DNA of 64,000 nucleotides, from contig NC_077248.1 of assembly GCF_947179165.1 (NCBI RefSeq), positions 11,621,256-11,685,255 of the forward strand. Reading direction: 5' to 3'. Both the position numbers and the translations under genes were made by a program. The notes beneath the pieces were generated by a model. It was not told the origin of the DNA, did not search any database, and saw only the letters and a list, made by a program, of their open reading frames with translations. Positions 22,203 through 32,443 of this stretch are shown here, one piece after another (position 1 is the stretch's first letter; each line of letters starts with the position of its first letter). The DNA is from Solanum dulcamara (taxonomy: Eukaryota > Streptophyta > Magnoliopsida > Solanales > Solanaceae).

Positions 22203-22806
22203 ATGACAATGGTAAGTACTACGGCTTCTATGACTATTGTTGCACCAAGTCAAACTATTGTGCCACCGGTAGAAAAATTAATTTTTTTCTGGAGTGAACT
22301 TTAAAGAATGGTAGCAAAGCTTATTCTTTTGGCTTACCACTCTTGGTATGCAGAATTTTATCAATGAAGAACCTACGGTGCCTGCCGCTGATATGCCAAA
22401 CAAAGAGAAATTCATAATTGTTGAGGCATTGAAACAGGAAGACTTTCGATATAAGGGCTATATCCTAACTGCTTTAGAGTATGACTTATACAATGTCTAC
22501 AATGCATTGACTACTTTGAAAGAGTTGTGTGATACACTAGAGAAAAATATAAGATTGAAGATGCATGCTTGAAAAAATTTGTGGTTGTCAAGTTTTTAGA
22601 CTATAAAATAATAGACAGCAAAACAGTTGGATTCCAAGTTCAAGAGATTCAACTTATTTTTCATAACTGCGGCTGGAATGGTGGTTAATCAAGCATTTTA
22701 AATGGCTATGATGATATAAAAATTACCTCCTTCATGGAGAGACTTCAAAAACTATTTAAAGCATAAGTGCAAAGAGATGAATCTAGAAGATCTTGTGATT
22801 CGTCTT
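22203..22806 (+). pseudogene. E4 gag, N-terminal part, broken by E5
   Basis: From the ATG at 22203 the translation gives the start of a Copia Gag with the VAPSQTIVPPVEK segment, followed after stops and frame changes by the KYKIEDACLKKFVV, FLDYKIIDSKTV and QVQEIQ phrases characteristic of this Gag. The last codons read LVIRL at 22789-22806, where E5 interrupts. At least three stops are inside. Confidence 0.8.
22802..22806. repeat. target-site duplication GTCTT, left copy (E5)
   Basis: Repeated as GTCTC at 58767-58771, one mismatch. Confidence 0.85.
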
Positions 22807-23301
22807 TGTAACACCCTATGTTATTTTTGCCTTGACTAAATTTGAGAACCTTGAGAAAAGTCGAGGAAAGTGGACTGTACCAGTTGCTACAAGTCAACCT
22901 ACGATTTGTAGAAGATTCTACGGATTGTAGGATGAATTCGTGGTGTTGTACTGAAGAGGAATTGATCAGGTGTGAAGAGGAATTAGAGTCACCTTACGAG
23001 TTGTAAGGATGTTGATGAATCATAAGAATGAGTCGTAGAGAGTCCTTGCTTAAATTCTGAAAACACAAGTCTTAGTACTTTGGCTACGAGCCAATAAGAC
23101 GGATCGTATAGGTTCCTACGAGTCATAAAAAGGACTCGTAGAAACACCTGACACTTAGCCAAATTCCAGAACCTGAATGTCACTTCTACGAGTCAAGTTG
23201 ACAACCCATCAAAGAGTCTACGAGTCATAATAACGACTCGTATGAAAAGTTCAGAGACTTAGTTTTCTCTGATTTCCGAGGACCTGCCGGGCGAGTTGAG
23301 T
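22807..23301 (+). repeat. E5 left LTR, part 1
   Basis: TGTAACACCCTATG start; matches 56433-56940 of the right LTR. From about 22900 it is full of CTACGAGTCGTAG-like near-palindromes. Interrupted by E6 at 23302. Confidence 0.92.
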
Positions 23302-24239
23302 TGTTGCACCCCGAAAATTTTAAGCTAAGATACGAGCCATTCTTTTTAAGCATATAGGCCCATTCCCAATAAATCCTAATTGTACATATATTTTAGGATC
23401 AATTCCTAAGTATTTGAAGTGTATTAGAGATGAATTAGGGTCATGAGGAACCTCTAGTACTAAGTCGAGTTCAAAGATCTCTTACTGATTGAGTTTTCGT
23501 ATAAGATTATATAAGGGTCAACTTCAAATGATCATAACTTTCATAATATTAAGAGTGTCCTATGACCATCAAATTAAAGGTCTTTGATTCCTCTTTCCAA
23601 CACCACCAAGTTTGCCTCATTCTGAGTTATGAGTAAAAAGTTATGATCATTTTACCAAAGACTATCGCTGCAGTATTTTGGGGCCTGGAGCGGCGCCCCA
23701 GCAGTGCGCCTGAAACTAGCTGCAATAGTTTGGGCCCTGGCACAGCTAGTTTGGAGGAAGGGCATTTCAGACTTTTTTCTATCCTTCCAAAACTTAACTT
23801 ACTACATTTTGAGACTAAAAATTTGCCTCCTAGGGATATTTTCTTCTCATTCACCCTTAGAACCTTGGAGAGAAGAGATTAGAGAGAAGAAGAAGAAGAG
23901 CTAGGTTTCAAGCCATTCCATCAAGTCTTGATTTTTTCTTCAATTTCTAGGTATGTAAGGCTACTCATAACGTGGATTGAGTTCGTCTACGTTCCCTACA
24001 TCTAATTCTAATGATTGTTGAAAATGAGTTGAGTCTAACCTAGTTTCTTGAATTCCGATTGAGTTAATTTTTCTTCTATTGACTTCCATATAATTATGTA
24101 TTGAGATCATTGTTGTTCTTTACCTATCAATTGATTGGAATTGTTGTTCATAGCTACTTTCCCGTGAACCCTAGTTGATTTGATAGTCATGACTCTTACA
24201 TACATATTTTTGAGTAAAGCTGATGATTTTTATGCATTG

Positions 24240-24242
<3 letters not shown>

Positions 24243-24272
<30 letters not shown>
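24243..24272. repeat. (TA)n microsatellite
   Basis: Uninterrupted alternating TA run of about 30 bases inside the E6 left LTR. Confidence 0.95.
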
Positions 24273-24275
<3 letters not shown>

Positions 24276-25303
24276 CAAATGAGTATATATAGTCCAAATG
24301 AGTATGAGGGTCAAACATGATAGATTGAAATCGAGAAGGAGTTTTGACGAGAAGTTAATGATTTTGAAAACATATTTTACTAAAAGAACTAGATGATTTG
24401 AGCATGAGAATTGATTTTAAATGAGTTTGAGTTTTCATATGAATTTGAGTTCTTGAGTCATTCATGATTTTATTGAGTCTTAAAGCATGACTTGTGAACG
24501 TCTTGAATAAGCATGAGTTGAGTTTGAAAGGTTCTTAAACTTCTATTATTTTTGACATGAGTATTTTGAGTATAAATGATTGTTTGAGATGGAGTTTTGA
24601 GGATATTTGAATGAGCTTGATAACATGTTTTTTTAAAATGAAGAAGCATGATGATTTGAGATAAGACTGAGTTTTGAAAAGGGTCCAATGAGACCAGATG
24701 AAATGATTTGAATATTTTACCTGAGAGATATGAGCATCATATATTTTGGGAGTAGTATTAAGCACCGATTTGGGTAAGAGTATACGTAACTCAAATCCCA
24801 TGAACTACGTAGCCAGCGTAGTATGGAGGGTTAAACCTCGTAAGTCCCAAAACGATGAACTTTGATTGATTGTGGATCCAATGATAGTGATTTGTCCCTT
24901 ACCTGGTAAAATATTGGACGGGTGTGGTAACACACCGCTTTATTGTACATCACTCGCTCATATGGTGATGTTTGTTGATTAGAGAAACACCCTAATAATA
25001 ATACAAAATGAATGATTTGATTTGATTGAGATTGCATACAATTGAGTGGATTTGAAAAATTATGATGGAGTCGATTGAAAGACATTGCATATTTTTGAAC
25101 TTGTATCTTTATTGAGTTGAGTTATTTTCAGAGTTGAGTTGAGTATCTTTGAGTAAGTTTTCTTTCAGCTATATTACATACTCGTATATTTCATGTACTG
25201 ACGTCAGTTGGCCTACATCGTTTCATGATGCAGATACATGTATTAGAGATTCTCAATAGGCGCATCGTTGAAGATCATTTCTACTCTCAGCTTTTGGGGA
25301 GTC

Positions 25304-25308
25304 CTCCT
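25304..25308. repeat. target-site duplication CTCCT, left copy (E7)
   Basis: Exactly repeated at 44332-44336. Confidence 0.9.
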
Positions 25309-25544
25309 TGTTGACACCCACTTTTGACCTTCTACAATATAAATTAATAATCGAGTTTCTTCATTTTAAATAATTTAAAAATAATTAGCTTGCAAAAATC
25401 TAAAATTATTTTTTAGTTACTTCTAAGTAATTTTTGGCATTTTTTATAATTTTTGAACGATATAGATATTTTTATAATTATTGCCTTTTATGGTTATTCG
25501 AAATTGTCTCAAAAAGATTTTGATTTTTAACTAAATATTTTGTT

Positions 25545-25558
25545 AATTAGTTTGACTT
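25545..25558. repeat. target-site duplication AATTAGTTTGACTT, left copy (E8)
   Basis: Fourteen bases, exactly repeated at 28615-28628. The length is typical of LINE-mediated insertion and unlike the 5-bp duplications of LTR elements. Confidence 0.93.
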
Positions 25559-25581
25559 TTTTTTTTTTTTTTTTTTTTTTT
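25557..25581 (-). repeat. poly(A) tail of E8
   Basis: Twenty-five T on the plus strand; the first two may belong to the target site. It directly follows the minus-strand tail ...GTTCCCATA. Confidence 0.93.
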
Positions 25582-26069
25582 ATGGGAACAGACCCTACAC
25601 GAGGCTCCCACCTCTCGTGCACAGTCAGGGGTTAAGCAACACCCCCAAGCCTTAACATAAATAATCAAAATAAAAAATACAAGGAGGGGGACATAAACCT
25701 TACCTCCGATCCTATGGTGGTTCATAAGTCGACTAACCAATTAAGGTCGGCTAACTCATCCCCGATACAAAAAAGAGACTAACTATAACTAGAAAGCAGT
25801 AAACCTGTGAGAGGACTCCTCCCGGTACAATTCAACTATGAAAGCATAAATGAGGGCGACTCTCCCCTTCCATGAGAAAAAAGAAAAGTAACCTAGTCCT
25901 ATTCCAACTATGCTACGTACCAGACATAGCTATATTGAAGAAGAATAAGTATACGAAACTTCTATCTCGCATGGGATGGGAAATTCTTTTCATCTTTGCT
26001 CTTTTTAGTCTTGTCGTACCAAGTAAATCCCGGTGAAATATGCCTTTGTATCAGTAACATGATTACCAG
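25582..26069 (-). other. E8 3' tail
   Basis: Unique-looking tail between the repeat body and poly(A), without open frame. On the minus strand it includes CCCCCTCCTTGTATTTTTTA and ends in a G-rich segment with GAGGTGGGAGCCTCG, an inverted repeat. Such tails are what LINE reverse transcriptases recognise; similarity to a partner LINE is inferred. Confidence 0.5.
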
Positions 26070-28580
26070 CTATGGGGGCTGGAAGGATAGGAAGTATATG
26101 GAGTTATAGTAGCCAACAACCTTTGATTTGTTGTGGAAGAAAGTGTAGCTGCATTCGAACACCTGCATGGCGGTCCAAATGTATGATTGCTGCAGACCTA
26201 CACCTGCACAGATGGACAAAACCAGAAACCTACACAAGCAACCAAGTCTGGAGGTTGCTGTACATGGGTGTGTTGGTTTTGGCATCTGTTGTTGCTGATG
26301 CTGTTGAACTTCATCTTTCAATTCCGCACTTTCAGCTTCAGCTCTGTGATTGAGTTGTTGTTTGGTGTGTGGCTGAGTAGTTGTTTGGTGCTGTGTTCCC
26401 ACAGTATGTATCTGGAGTTGATGGAGGTGTAACCTTTTACAGCTGCTCATGATATTGTTGTTGGTCCTTGGATGTTGTCTATGAGGGTGTTGGAGTTCCT
26501 TCTGGGCTGTATCTCCAAAAACCTGCATAAACAAAGAAGAAAACAAACAAGCAAGCTCACAATTATAAGAACAATTCAAAGAGTTCTGTTGTACAAACTC
26601 CTTGTTGCTGCCATTGTAGTTAGTCTGCTTGTTGGTCCTTGCTTTGAAGTGGTTCATTCTTGTACCTGCACAGCCAAACAAGACCAACAATACATACAAC
26701 CAAAGAGGTGTGCAAGCTGCTGTAGCATTAGCTTGTATTTGTTCCTTGGCTGCTGCAAGTTGGTGGAGCTGTTGCAGATGTTGATGGAATGCATCTGGTA
26801 TGCATGGAGAGATGATCCATGCTTTAGTATCCAATTGTTTACAATTATGAGGATCTGCACCTGCACAGACAAATAAAAACAAAAACACCAAACCCAAAGC
26901 TGCCAATCTGCAGGTGGCTGCAGGTTCCCTAGGTTGCTTGTTGGTCTTTGTTTTGAGGTGGTTAGGCCTCTTGGAGTACCTGCACAGAAAAACAAAAACA
27001 ACAAACTTGTATATGTTTCTTGTCTGTTGCAGGTTGATAGAGTTGTTGCTGGAATGTGTTAGTAGTTGAGAATGTGTTTGGCAAGCTGAGTGTGTTGCTC
27101 CAAAGCAGCCCCAAGATACTGCAGTCTTTTTAGCATGGGGAGTCTGCCAGCTGCATTGGTGAAGTTGAGAATGATTGATCATGGAGATCAATGCATTCTC
27201 CAGGAGGGGGCTGTAGTTGGGGTACCTGCATAGACAAACACAACCAACAATCCTTACCACCAAAGAGAGCTGCAGGCTGCTGCACCCATGTTCCTTGTGT
27301 GTTGCAAGTTGGTTGAATTGTTGCTGTGGTGTGTTGAAGTTAAAGAATGTGGTTGGGGGGCTGCTCCATAGAGGCCCCAGGACATTGCATCCCTCATAGC
27401 AGTTCCAAAGAGGGCCAGTTTTTGATGTCCCTAGGCAAAAACAAACAGCCAAATACAAACAACCAAACAACCACAAAATCCAGAAGGAAGTTGCTGCTCT
27501 GCACAGTCCTTGTGTAGGCCTCTTAGTGAAGGTATTTGTTTTGGTGGTTGTATCTGTGGTGTGATCTATGTAGGTGTTGGGAACACATGTTGATGAGTCC
27601 ATCCTGACATCTGCATCTACACAACAAACAAGAACCAGCAAGAAAGGAGCTGCTGCAAGTGTTGAGTTATTAGAGAAGGCATAGATGGAGTGGATTTGTT
27701 CCTTGTCTGCTGCAGGTTGGTGCTGGGGTGTGTTGATAATAGAGAATATGTTTGGCAAGCTGAGTGTGCTACTCCATATAAGCCCCAGGTTACTGCAGTC
27801 CTCATAGTAGTGCCAAAGAGATTCTAAGCAAAGAAAGTCAACCAAAGACAAGCAACAAAGCAAACAGGTGTTGAACTGCTGCAGGTGTTGGGCTGCTGCA
27901 GGTGTTGAGTTGATGCAGGTGTTGTCCTCTATGTATTTGATGTTAAAGCATGTTGGTGTAAGTCTCCAACAACCTGCATATACACAGCAAATAACCAGAC
28001 ACAAGCAAAGACTTATACAGGTTAGTAGAGAGGAATGGATCTCAAATAGGCTTTTGGAGCCTGTTAGCATTTTCCATGTCGCTCGACTAACGTCTCCACT
28101 AATCCTTTTGAGCTGAAACTTCATGAGGTTTGCATATATATTCATTACTTTAGCCATGCAAAGTTTGAAGGCTTGTTTCCCAAGTTGGAGCTTCCATTTA
28201 GCAAAATTCTTCCTTTTTAAGGTTAAGACAGCTGATTGTTTCAAGCTCGCTCGCCTAACGTCTAAAATTATCCGTTTGGGCTGAAATTTCTTGGGCCTTA
28301 TCAAAAACATATATGCTACCATCCTGCAAAGTTTGGGAGACTTTGGGCAAGTCCACAAGTTACTCCCTACCCTGCACCTGCTGCCCTGCTGAGGCTTAGA
28401 GGTTGCAGGGTGTTTGGAAGATGTTGTTGTGCTCTTGTCTATGTATTTGTTGTTGAAGAATGCTAATATATTACTCCAGACACCTGCAATAGTACAACAA
28501 ACAAGCCCAAACAAAACATAATATACACAGACTAGCAATAAAGAGGGGACCTCAGTAAGAGCTTTGGAAAGTGTTATCAT
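26070..28580 (-). other. very long open frame in E8 (836 codons from the first ATG)
   Basis: The frame is open from the right target site (28616, no ATG there) to 26070, 848 codons; the first ATG is at 28578-28580. No conserved domain is visible. It alternates hydrophobic Cys-rich pieces (such as LVICCVYAG, LFLFVCAG, LLVLFGCAG, FVFLCRY) with polar Gln/Asn/Thr/Ser-rich pieces. The hydrophobic pieces are translations of the repeated TTTGTTTGTGCAGGT motif, and the motif occurs in two different phases (C-A-G and C-R-Y), which argues against a repeat protein under selection. The CA-rich strand naturally avoids stop codons. I therefore do not call it a gene, but its length is unusual. Confidence 0.4.
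26160..28500 (-). repeat. about ten splice-acceptor-like motifs TTGTTTGTNTNTGCAGGT in E8
   Basis: Plus-strand (A)CCTGCA(C/T)A(G/T)ACAAACAA-like copies are at about 26211, 26517, 26663, 26856, 26978, 27220, 27607, 27970 and 28482, plus a weak one near 26163. On the minus strand each is a T-rich tract ending TGCAG|GT, the form of a plant intron 3' end. Between them are degenerate units sharing ACTGCAG...TGGGGC...GGAG(C/T)A...CTTGCCAA(A)CA...AACACA (27041-27130, 27300-27400, 27715-27810). Confidence 0.7.
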
Positions 28581-28614
28581 TTTCCAAGCCGCTCGACTAA
28601 CGTCTCCAATTATC
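28045..28614 (-). repeat. triplicated 5' module of E8
   Basis: GGAGACGTTAGTCGAGCG occurs at 28590-28607 and 28080-28097 (minus strand), each followed by GGAAAATG and a TCCAAA(A)GC phrase. A third diverged copy (TAGACGTTAGGCGAGCG) lies at 28247-28263. The second and third are followed by similar AGCTGAAA/TTTCAGCC and GCAAAGTTTG phrases. The 5' end of the retroposon thus looks duplicated. Confidence 0.7.
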
Positions 28615-28628
28615 AATTAGTTTGACTT

Positions 28629-29106
28629 AATTAATACTTTTATATTTTTTTTGTTAACTAGTTTAAAATTTAGATAATTATATTACTTTGTCAAGATTAA
28701 GAAGTTCGTTAATTCATCTTATTTAAATTTTTAGCCGAATTTCCTAATTAAATTCATTTTGGCTAAATTCGAAATTCAATTGGTTATAATTTAACTATAT
28801 ATGATCGAAAGATTGCAAAGATTAACCATTTTGGCTCTATCCAATTCTTCCACATTCTAAACATTACAACACACAATAACATGACAACATTATAACATAT
28901 ACACTAACCTACAATTTTCTACAGCAACATATACATATAATGTCCCTATACTACCCACCTTCACCAGCAACCAATTTCTCATTTTATTCCAATTCCCAAT
29001 CCCTAAAACCCACCAGTGACCCAGTAACTCAAATTCCCAATTCCTAATTCCCAACAGACAACACCTTATATGACCTCTACATACACCAACGTACATGTAT
29101 GCATGC
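28629..29106 (+). repeat. E7 solo LTR, second piece
   Basis: AT-rich LTR sequence between E8 and E9, with CCAATTCCCAAT-like repeats at 28985-29055. No gene. Confidence 0.65.
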
Positions 29107-31323
29107 TGTTATACCATATTTTAACTCGAGATCAAACGGTGTATAATATATTGGTGATTCCTAAAATATTTAATTTAAGGAGTCATCACCTAATTATTTT
29201 TTTAAGGTAAATTAAGACACCTAAATATTTAACTAATGTAATGCTAAAATTAACTCCATTTAATGGTCTACTTAACTTATATGATTCTAGGTAAGGGTTC
29301 TAGTTATTCTAAAGAGAAGGGGTTAAACATCCTTTAAAATTCGTTAAAACGATTACCGGCCAAACTTAGGTTGATTAAAAGAAGATTATAAAAATATATT
29401 ATTGAAAAATTTAGGAAAATATCAATATCTATGATAACTAGATTTAAATTAACCTTAAGAAAATTTTAAAGTAGAAAGTTTTAAAAATATACTAACTTTA
29501 CATATAAAGACTCCGAAAAAGTGAAAGAAAAGTTATCATAATTTTTTAAAGAATTGAATTGATTAAAACTTGATTTTTTTTGTCTTTAAATGAGTCTAAG
29601 AGTTTGAAAGAATGTGTATAAATTGTTGGAGTTTTTTTTAAAACAAATAACTAAGAGAGATGCTTCCATTTTTCTCTTTTTTTTTCTAAAAAAAATTATA
29701 TATTTTTTTTTATAAAATATTAGTTTAACAAAGGTTTTTTTAAAAAAGCTAAGAGGTTAAATTTTCAACAATATATAACATGCATTTTACTTAAAAAATA
29801 TACTTTTTATACACTTGAAAGCTATATTTCATTTTTTAAACCGTCCTATTTAAAGTTTATAATAAAAAAAAAGTGTGTTTTTAACTCTAAACATGTCAAC
29901 ATTTTATACTAAAATAAAAAAATCTCAATTTAAGAGTGTTAAAAAATGGTGTATCTTTATGCAAGATCAATCTTTTAATATTTAAATTGCTTCACTTTAA
30001 AGACCTCAAATATTACATTTTTTCATCAAAATCTGTTTTCGAAGTTTTTTTTTAAGACTATATTTTTAAAAAGCTAATGATTTATTGAAAATATTTTATT
30101 TTTTAAAAAAAAAAACAGATATACATCTACCAAAAATGGTTCATAGTCTTCATAATTAAAAGAAATAAGTTAAATAAATAAAACTCAATTAAGAGCATCA
30201 TTCCGAATGAGTATACTAAACCCAGTATCTAAAGGATGGATAGGCGAGTGACTACATCTTACTATAGTTCTTAGTTGGTTTGTATAAATTCAAACACAAA
30301 TAAAAGCAAGCATAACTATAAGTATAAAAATATGTAAAACATTAACCAAGGGACAACAACATATGTATGCATAAAAAAATAAAAATATAAAGCTTTGACG
30401 TGAGGGGGAAGTGATGAATTTTGGAGTGAGCAAATCACTATAGACTCAGCCAAAAAATGCATATATTGATCGCTTCTCTAATTTGGACAGAGATGGAGTC
30501 ATATCACAAATCCAAATGCGCTTTCGAGTGTACGGATAAATAAAAAGAGTAGGAGATTAGGAAGACGATTCAAATTTTCATGATAAAAATATATATACAG
30601 GTATTTGCAAACTTAAAACAACAAAGGATTCTACAATATTAAATGCAAAGGAAAAAGGAACAAGAAAAAAATTAATATTATAGAGTTTCTAGCTGAATTC
30701 AATTTAATTTTTCATGAATAACTTTATATTTTTATTTATTTTTTACTTACCTTCTCTCAATTGATAACATTTCAAACTATTTTATTTTATAATGGAGTAT
30801 TGTCCAGTACAATCTTTAAACTACAGGCAGTGTTTTATTATTATGACATAGTTGCATTTCAACACACAATATGCCCAATATTTCTAACTATGCGAGAACA
30901 AAAAAAACATCTCCTTTAAACCAGCTTTTGCATAAAAAAATATGAGCTAAAACTTTTTCATTCATATAAAGATCCCAAATGAATCATCTACAGAAAATAA
31001 AAAATTAAAAAATAAACACCGAAAAAATGGAAGAAAGGGGCAAAAATCACCTGTTGCGGAGCAGTAAACGGGGAAGTTATTAGCCTCGAATCTACCCTCG
31101 CTCTTCAAGTAGAGTCAAATGCAATAGAGAAAAAAAAAATCGAAAATCCTTTGTAAAAAAAAATTTCCTCTCTTTTTTTGGTCTTTCTCCCTCTATTTTT
31201 TTTTCTTTCTTCCTCCCCTCTATTGTTTTTCTTTCTCTTTTTTCCTCCTTATATAGGAGTGAAAAGTTGAGAAATTTTTTGGGGTGAAAGAGTTTAGTGG
31301 AGGTTTTTAGGGAAAAGAAAAGA

Positions 31324-31431
31324 AAAAAGAGAGTTTTTTTAGGAAAAGGGGTTTGCATATTTTAGGGGAAAGATGAAATATGGGGTAGTAAGACGATTTC
31401 TTTTATTTCTTTTATTTTTTATAACAAATGA

Positions 31432-31491
<60 letters not shown>

Positions 31492-31630
31492 CAATTAAAA
31501 AGGAGAGGTTTTTTTTAGAAAAAGGGGTTTGCATATTTTAGGGGAAAGATGAATATGGGGTAGTAGAATTGTTTCTTTCATTTATTTTATTTTTCATAAC
31601 AAATGAAATAATAATAATAATAATAGTAAC
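31324..31630. repeat. tandem duplication with AAT microsatellite in E9
   Basis: Two copies of a segment with GGGGTTTGCATATTTTAGGG, GATGAA(A)TATGGGGTAGTA and TAACAAATGAAATAAT are found at about 31337-31490 and 31513-31630. Each ends in an (AAT)n run, 31433-31490 in the first copy (about 19 units) and about 31604-31627 in the second. Confidence 0.85.
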
Positions 31631-32252
31631 CAATTATTTTATACTAATAAAATATAGAAAAGCTAAATGACTAGTCAAAAAATATTAAAATAACTAACTT
31701 ATTTATTAAACCTAAATTTAAATAAAACATATGTATTTTTAAAACTTTATTTTCTTTTGAAATAATAAAAATAAAAATAAAATAAAATTTATACTAAAAT
31801 GTGACTCTATTTTGTAGTTTTTTTTTTTTAAAATCCCCCATTTCTTTTTATAGAATAAACTTACTAAAATAAGATAAAAACCAAAAATATTTAATTTAGA
31901 TATAAAAAAATATTTAAGAACTAAAAATTGTGTAAAATCTCAAATTCGATTAAAAATTACGTGTCTACATATATTACTTAAAACAATAAAGATGACAAAA
32001 ATTATTTTAAAATAACTTGAAAATATTTTGAGATTTATAAAAATCAATTATTTCAATTTATTTAACATTGAAGAGGGCTAAAATTAAAATAATATGAATA
32101 AAAATCAATTAATTGAAAAAATATTTAGTTAATAAATAAATAAATAAAATATAATAATAAATAAATAAATTTGAGATGATTTTCGTAATAATTATATAAA
32201 TAAAAAATATATATATTGTTCAAGAATTATTTTAAAAAATTACAAAAATTAC

Positions 32253-32253
<1 letters not shown>

Positions 32254-32308
<55 letters not shown>
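32254..32308. repeat. (TAA)n microsatellite in E9
   Basis: About 18 trinucleotide units. Confidence 0.95.
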
Positions 32309-32309
<1 letters not shown>

Positions 32310-32443
32310 TAAAAAAATGTATATATATATTTTTTGATTTATATTTTTTTGATATTTTCAAGCTAATTATTTTAAAATTGTTTAAAATTGAAGAAATTAA
32401 TTTTTTTTTTTAAATTGTGGAGTGTCAAAATTGGGTGTTAACA

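Larger units (their letters stand above)
23302..25308 (+). repeat. E6 left LTR, part 1
   Basis: Matches 48289-49460 of the right LTR, with an extra segment (about 24240-25120) missing from the right copy. A GC-rich patch with GGCGCCCC and CAGCAGTGCGCC lies at 23680-23760. A (TA)n run is at 24243-24272. No gene. Confidence 0.9.
25559..28614 (-). mobile_element. E8: 3.06-kb poly(A) retroposon, unrecognised family
   Basis: A 14-bp target duplication and a run of 25 T at the left end (a poly(A) tail on the minus strand) show target-primed insertion by LINE machinery. On the minus strand it has: a 5' module with GGAGACGTTAGTCGAGCG; a second and a third diverged copy of that module (28097 and 28262, reading leftward); about 2 kb of degenerate repeats each marked by TTGTTTGTNTATGCAGGT-like motifs; and a 3' tail of about 490 bases ending CTGTTCCCAT-poly(A). 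No reverse transcriptase or endonuclease motif is present, so it is non-autonomous. I do not recognise the family. Confidence 0.85.
29107..32443 (-). mobile_element. E9: Tat/Ogre-like solo LTR in E7, opposite orientation
   Basis: On the minus strand it begins TGTTAACACCCAATTTTGAC, close to the start of E7 (TGTTGACACCCACTTTTGAC), and ends GGTATAACA. The segment 29290-29360 (minus strand AACCCCTTCTC...AGAACCCTTACC) is in the style of the E7 end. Flanks are CATGC (29102-29106) and CATAT (32444-32448), a poor match, so the target duplication is doubtful. No coding part; very AT-rich with three AAT microsatellites. The open frames at 31092-31358 and 32216-32413 are low-complexity noise. Confidence 0.65.

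Noticed and set aside
22900..23240. A CRISPR-like array from the repeated TACGAGTCGTA motifs
   Set aside because: Units are short, variable in spacing and lie in LTRs of a plant retrotransposon; no array geometry.
26070..28616. Annotation of the E8 open frame as a membrane or secreted Cys-rich protein
   Set aside because: Hydrophobic Cys-rich stretches come from one nucleotide motif read in two phases; no ATG at the frame start and no known domain.
31092..31358. 88-codon minus-strand frame rich in Lys, Glu and Phe
   Set aside because: Low-complexity purine/pyrimidine tract of the E9 LTR.
32216..32413. 65-codon frame with a long Asn run
   Set aside because: Translation of the AAT microsatellite at 32254-32308.
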